Shown here: positions 5,851 through 8,696 of the stretch, piece by piece
How positions within the stretch are numbered: the stretch's first letter is position 1
Layout of the letters: each line of letters begins with the position of its first letter
Assembly: GCA_025464275.1 (NCBI GenBank)
Contig: JAODGR010000001.1
Location: forward strand, 1 to 8,696
Direction: 5' to 3'
Origin: Methanosarcinales archaeon
GTDB taxonomy: Archaea; Halobacteriota; Syntropharchaeia; Alkanophagales; Methanospirareceae
DNA length: 8,696 nucleotides
Position numbers and translations under genes: made by a program
Notes under the pieces: model-generated
What the model was told of the DNA's origin: nothing
What the model saw: the letters and a program-made list of their open reading frames with translations, nothing else
Databases searched by the model: none

Positions 5851-6741
5851 TTACAAGCCCAGCACATCCTTCAATCTGAGTTGATACTTGCCCAGTTTGC
5901 CACCGAAGTTACCCGCGGTTATCTTCACCACCTCCGGTATCTTCACAGCAGCCTCTATACCAGCCCGCATCGCCTCCTTCACCGCTTCTTCACTCACCCC
6001 GTTTATCACTATCTCATAGACCGCATTCACACCCTCCGGTATCTCACTCCCTTCCACACGGTCTCTCAGTGTGGGGCAGAACTTCTCGTTCGTGGATGCA
6101 TGCATGAACTTATACTTATTCGAGCCCGGCTTCGAGCCTGAGGCGACAATACCACCCGGGAACGGTGTTATTGTACCCTCTACCTGCCTGATTGCAGTCA
6201 CTGCATTTTCAGCTGCCGCGAGTGCTGACATCTGATTACGTGCGAGGATGAAGAGATTACCACCTGCAACACCGGTCTTCACTCCATACTCCTCCTCGCA
6301 GATGAATTCCCCTTCCATCATCGGTATAGCCCATACCTTGCGTCCGCCTACCTCGAGCTCGTGCTCGAACCCGTCACCGAAGAAGTGCAGTTTCACCGGC
6401 ACCTTATCCTCGGCATCGAGTCCGTTGAACATCGCAGTTGTCGGCGCCGTCAGTACACACTCACCGAGCCGCTCGATCAGTTGTGCCTTTATACCGTCCT
6501 TCTTGAAGTGGCATATGATTATCGCCACTCCGGGTCTACCATCGGGGGTCTTATCATAGGGGATAACGCAGTCTATACCCGCTTCTGCCGGGCATCCGAT
6601 GACCGAAGTAGCAAAGCCGGTTGCCTCGGTCGCAGCCACCTCAGCCCAGCGCTCTGTCGCCGCGGTTATAAGCACCCGCGCAACCTTTATCGGGAACGCC
6701 TCTGCAAATGTATCCTCTATCTCCACACCATTCAGTTCCAT
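5851..6741 (-). CDS. ftr: Formylmethanofuran:tetrahydromethanopterin formyltransferase
   Basis: Ftr moves the formyl group between formylmethanofuran and N5 of tetrahydromethanopterin without any prosthetic group. It is the second step of CO2 reduction to methane and, run backwards, the penultimate step of methane or alkane oxidation. At 296 residues it matches the near-constant family length. Recognisable segments are the N-terminal MELNGVEIEDTFAEAFP, GCPAEAGID (49-57), a Phe-Gly-Asp-Gly-Phe-Glu stretch around 123, and the PGGIVASGSKPGSNKYKFMHASTNE region in the second lobe. The protein is soluble, with no signal or membrane segment. GGAGG lies seven bases before the ATG, and the gene follows fwdC after 12 bases, so it is the third visible gene of the fwdA-fwdC-ftr operon. 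Identification is firm. Confidence 0.97.
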   Translation of the reverse strand: MELNGVEIEDTFAEAFPIKVARVLITAATERWAEVAATEATGFATSVIGCPAEAGIDCVIPYDKTPDGRPGVAIIICHFKKDGIKAQLIERLGECVLTAPTTAMFNGLDAEDKVPVKLHFFGDGFEHELEVGGRKVWAIPMMEGEFICEEEYGVKTGVAGGNLFILARNQMSALAAAENAVTAIRQVEGTITPFPGGIVASGSKPGSNKYKFMHASTNEKFCPTLRDRVEGSEIPEGVNAVYEIVINGVSEEAVKEAMRAGIEAAVKIPEVVKITAGNFGGKLGKYQLRLKDVLGL

Positions 6742-6748
6742 CTTTAAT

Positions 6749-6753
6749 CCTCC
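6749..6753 (-). promoter_or_regulatory. Ribosome binding site of ftr
   Basis: On the minus strand GGAGG is separated by seven bases from the ftr ATG and lies in the 12-base gap after the fwdC stop. It supports the chosen ftr start. Confidence 0.75.
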
Positions 6754-7539
6754 TTATTTTACGTATAGTACACCCTTCGCTCGCTTCTCGGTCATTGCAA
6801 GATCGCCTGTGTACTTACGATATTGCTCACCATCCACTGTCGTCGTCTCAACAAACCTGAATGAGGGTATCATGTCCACCACTTTACCCTTTACCAGTAT
6901 CTCACCACCGGTCATATCAGCACCGGGCATTATCGCATCGCCTTCTATGGTTATCTTTCCACCCTTCATGTTCAGTCCAGCCAGGATGTCCGCATTGCCT
7001 CTTATCAGTATTTCACCGCCTGCCATGTACTGCCCGACGCATTCGCCTGCGTTTCCCCCCACTATCACCTTTCCACCGGTCATACCGGTCATCTCACCTC
7101 TGTACATCGCGCACAGGTTTGCACCCGCATCACCTTCTATTATCAGTTCACCACCGTGCATCTCACGCCCTGCCCAGCAATCTGCATTGCCCTTCACGGT
7201 TAGCTTGCCCCCGGTCATCATTGCACCGCAATGCATGTCCACATCACCATTCGCCACTATCTCGCCCGCTTTCATACCCGCTCCTATGTACTTCACCCTC
7301 GTGAGGTCGCCCTCCATGACTATCTTCACCTCTGATTCGCTCGTGGCATCACCCTCTACCGAGACGTCAAACAAATCACCGGTGTTCTCCTCTCGATTGC
7401 CCCACCAGACCTTCTCCGCTCTTATCTCCGATTCACTCTTACCAAATAGCTTATCGGGCGTCAGGGAATCCACAATCACCGGTATCTTCGCCACACCACT
7501 CATCACTTCATCCTTCAACTTCAATCTTATCGTCTGCAT
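6754..7539 (-). CDS. fwdC: Formylmethanofuran dehydrogenase subunit C
   Basis: FwdC/FmdC is the structural beta-helix subunit of the tungsten or molybdenum formylmethanofuran dehydrogenase, which fixes CO2 onto methanofuran (or releases it in the oxidative direction). The protein has an N-terminal non-repeat part of about 85 residues, then seven repeats of about 19 residues. Most begin Met-x-Gly-Gly and contain GxA or GDA turns (about residues 89-218), and a short C-terminal cap ends in KGVLYVK. This glycine-repeat solenoid also occurs in the C-terminal domain of glutamate synthase, but the neighbours fix the identity. I place the start at 7539 (261 residues) because GGAGGAG is nine bases upstream. 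The in-frame ATG at 7557 (267 residues) would overlap fwdA by 13 bases and uses that same site as its second and third codons. Five bases separate it from fwdA. Confidence 0.95.
   Translation of the reverse strand: MQTIRLKLKDEVMSGVAKIPVIVDSLTPDKLFGKSESEIRAEKVWWGNREENTGDLFDVSVEGDATSESEVKIVMEGDLTRVKYIGAGMKAGEIVANGDVDMHCGAMMTGGKLTVKGNADCWAGREMHGGELIIEGDAGANLCAMYRGEMTGMTGGKVIVGGNAGECVGQYMAGGEILIRGNADILAGLNMKGGKITIEGDAIMPGADMTGGEILVKGKVVDMIPSFRFVETTTVDGEQYRKYTGDLAMTEKRAKGVLYVK
6902..7290 (-). repeat. Coding repeats of the FwdC beta-helix
   Basis: Seven coding units of about 57 bases, each for one turn starting Met-x-Gly/Ala-Gly, form a degenerate internal repeat. It reads as TCACCACC-type motifs on the + strand. 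This is protein-level repetition of the family, not a mobile or satellite repeat. Confidence 0.75.
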
Positions 7540-7544
7540 CTTCT

Positions 7545-8696
7545 TTAACTCCTCCATGGCGCTCTTATCTCATACGGATTCGGCACATACGCAGCCTGAA
7601 CCGGGTAGTTCGCGAAACTGACAGAATAATAATGCTCAAACGTATCCTTCAGTTTAGACAGCATCTCATCCATCAGCTTGGGCTCACATTCTGGAGTTAC
7701 AAAATACGTCCTCCCCGGTGGTGCCGCTACCACTTCACCGTCTTTCACCACTATCTCACCGCCTTTTATCGTGTATTTCGTGTTCAGGAATGCTTTCTGT
7801 ATCTTTCCCGCGTCACGCTCCTCCGGTGTTACATCGTAGATGGCAACATCTCCATCGGCTCCCACACCGAGATGCCCCTTACCGTATTCGTGCAAGCCCA
7901 GCGTCTTCGCTGCCATCGCTCGCGTTATTATCGCTATCTCGTAGAAATCATACTCGCGCTCTATCGAGTGCAATTCCGCACGGTCGAAGATTGCGGAATG
8001 CATCTCCTCCGCCGATTCATCCCTTCTCCGCTTGCTCATCAGCATCGAGATCAGTATCGGATATCCGATGAACGGACCTGCATTGGGATGGTCAGTCGTG
8101 AGTGCAACCTTCCAGGGGTCTTTGACGAGCAGTGCAAGCTCCAGCCCCACAGCCCACTGTATCGCGTTCACAGGTACCTTCCCGGAGTAGAGATATGGTG
8201 TTACGCCCGTCCCTGTCTCCAGTTCCACATCGTGGTTCGTCCATTTCCGCCCTGTTATCTGATACAGTCCGTATTCCATCGGACCGTCTGCGGTCATCGT
8301 GGTGGTATCACCGATTATGACTGAACCAAGATCTATACTGATATGCTCATTGGCATTCACATAATCCGCAATCGCTCTCGCCTTCGACTCGAAGTCACGC
8401 CATGTCGTGCCTCCGTATGAGTGGAACTGTGTGTGTGTTGCGTGCATTGTCGGTCGCTCTCTGTACGGTGTTATACCCTTCACGAGGTCGTACGTCTTTA
8501 ATGTCACCTCATAGTTGCCCGGATGTCCGAGCATGTTACCATGCACATGTATCGAATGAGGCATCTCAAACTTCTCATTCGCTTCCGCTAAGCCCTTCAC
8601 TATCTCCGCGGGGGTGACATCAAAATAAGGCACGGCATCGTTCAAATCGCAGTTCTTCGCCCATGCCCACGCCTCCGTGCCACCGGGATTCACCAC
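7545..8696 (-). CDS. fwdA: Formylmethanofuran dehydrogenase subunit A, C-terminal two thirds (5' partial)
   Basis: FwdA/FmdA is the amidohydrolase-type subunit whose binuclear zinc site condenses formate, delivered through an internal tunnel from the W/Mo subunit, with methanofuran. The window holds the last 383 residues of a protein normally of about 570; the frame is open at the right edge and GTG at 8696 is not a real start. Visible segments: VNPGGTEAW at the edge, the histidine cluster PHSIHVHGN (46-54 of the fragment), HATHTQFHSYGG (85-96), and TTDHPNAGPF, whose Asp202 aligns with the catalytic zinc-bound Asp of the family. A C-terminal amidohydrolase beta-sandwich follows from about 275 (GVGADGDVAIYD, KGGEIVVKDGEV). 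The N-terminal His-x-His and the carboxylated lysine should lie just outside. It is followed by fwdC after five bases. Identification is firm. Confidence 0.96.
   Translation of the reverse strand: MVNPGGTEAWAWAKNCDLNDAVPYFDVTPAEIVKGLAEANEKFEMPHSIHVHGNMLGHPGNYEVTLKTYDLVKGITPYRERPTMHATHTQFHSYGGTTWRDFESKARAIADYVNANEHISIDLGSVIIGDTTTMTADGPMEYGLYQITGRKWTNHDVELETGTGVTPYLYSGKVPVNAIQWAVGLELALLVKDPWKVALTTDHPNAGPFIGYPILISMLMSKRRRDESAEEMHSAIFDRAELHSIEREYDFYEIAIITRAMAAKTLGLHEYGKGHLGVGADGDVAIYDVTPEERDAGKIQKAFLNTKYTIKGGEIVVKDGEVVAAPPGRTYFVTPECEPKLMDEMLSKLKDTFEHYYSVSFANYPVQAAYVPNPYEIRAPWRS
7549..7555 (-). promoter_or_regulatory. Ribosome binding site that decides the fwdC start
   Basis: On the minus strand GGAGGAG overlaps the last codons of fwdA and stands nine bases before the ATG at 7539. 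Its position argues against initiation at the ATG at 7557, which immediately precedes it. Confidence 0.65.

Noticed and set aside
6902..7290. Regular TCACCACC-like spacing that could suggest a CRISPR or satellite array
   Set aside because: The period of about 57 bases is in frame and encodes the glycine-repeat turns of FwdC. The units are degenerate, not identical.
6599..7621. 340-residue + strand open frame opposite the ftr start and all of fwdC
   Set aside because: Its product is a Pro/Ser-rich low-complexity string that mirrors the glycine-rich FwdC repeats read in antisense, and it has no family motif. The minus strand holds clear FwdC and Ftr.
7632..8324. 230-residue + strand open frame opposite fwdA
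   Set aside because: It is antisense to a conserved FwdA segment and shows no recognisable domain. The open length follows from the codon bias of the real gene.

Overview
The window appears to come from a methane-metabolising euryarchaeon. It carries formylmethanofuran dehydrogenase subunits A and C and formylmethanofuran:H4MPT formyltransferase. Alongside these are an archaeal-type Kae1, a short core-type MetE-like protein and the tail of a probable EndoQ-family nuclease. Intergenic spaces are short, with TATA-like boxes and strong GGAGG ribosome sites inside operons. An ANME-1-like or related methanogen/alkane-oxidiser lineage is my inference from gene content; no taxonomic marker in the window settles it.

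Layout from left to right. (1) + strand, 2-274: C-terminal end of a probable EndoQ (TIGR00375-type) protein, followed 47 bases later by argC (322-1362), an arginine-biosynthesis reductase ending in a seven-T terminator. (2) - strand, 4601 to 1374: a GDPD-family phosphodiesterase, purB and a MetE-like methyltransferase. The first two overlap by ATGA and the third follows after 70 bases with no visible terminator between, so this looks like one transcription unit. (3) A 166-base divergent promoter region (4602-4767), then kae1 on the + strand (4768-5805), a stand-alone tRNA t6A synthesis gene. (4) - strand, from the right edge to 5851: fwdA (5' end outside the window), fwdC and ftr, tightly packed.

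The fwdA-fwdC-ftr operon is the metabolic core. It links CO2/formylmethanofuran and formyl-H4MPT, the first two steps of methanogenesis or the last two of methane/alkane oxidation. The other genes are housekeeping: arginine, purine and probably methionine-type methyl transfer, phosphodiester turnover, tRNA modification and DNA repair.

No clearly new multi-gene system is visible. The best leads are a His-Leu-His in place of the expected His-x-Cys zinc motif in the MetE-like protein, a direct repeat spaced one helical turn apart in the divergent promoter, a G-quadruplex-type run between kae1 and ftr, and a recurring pattern of short tandem repeats at gene borders. Several of these repeats end at or within about 20 bases of a start codon.
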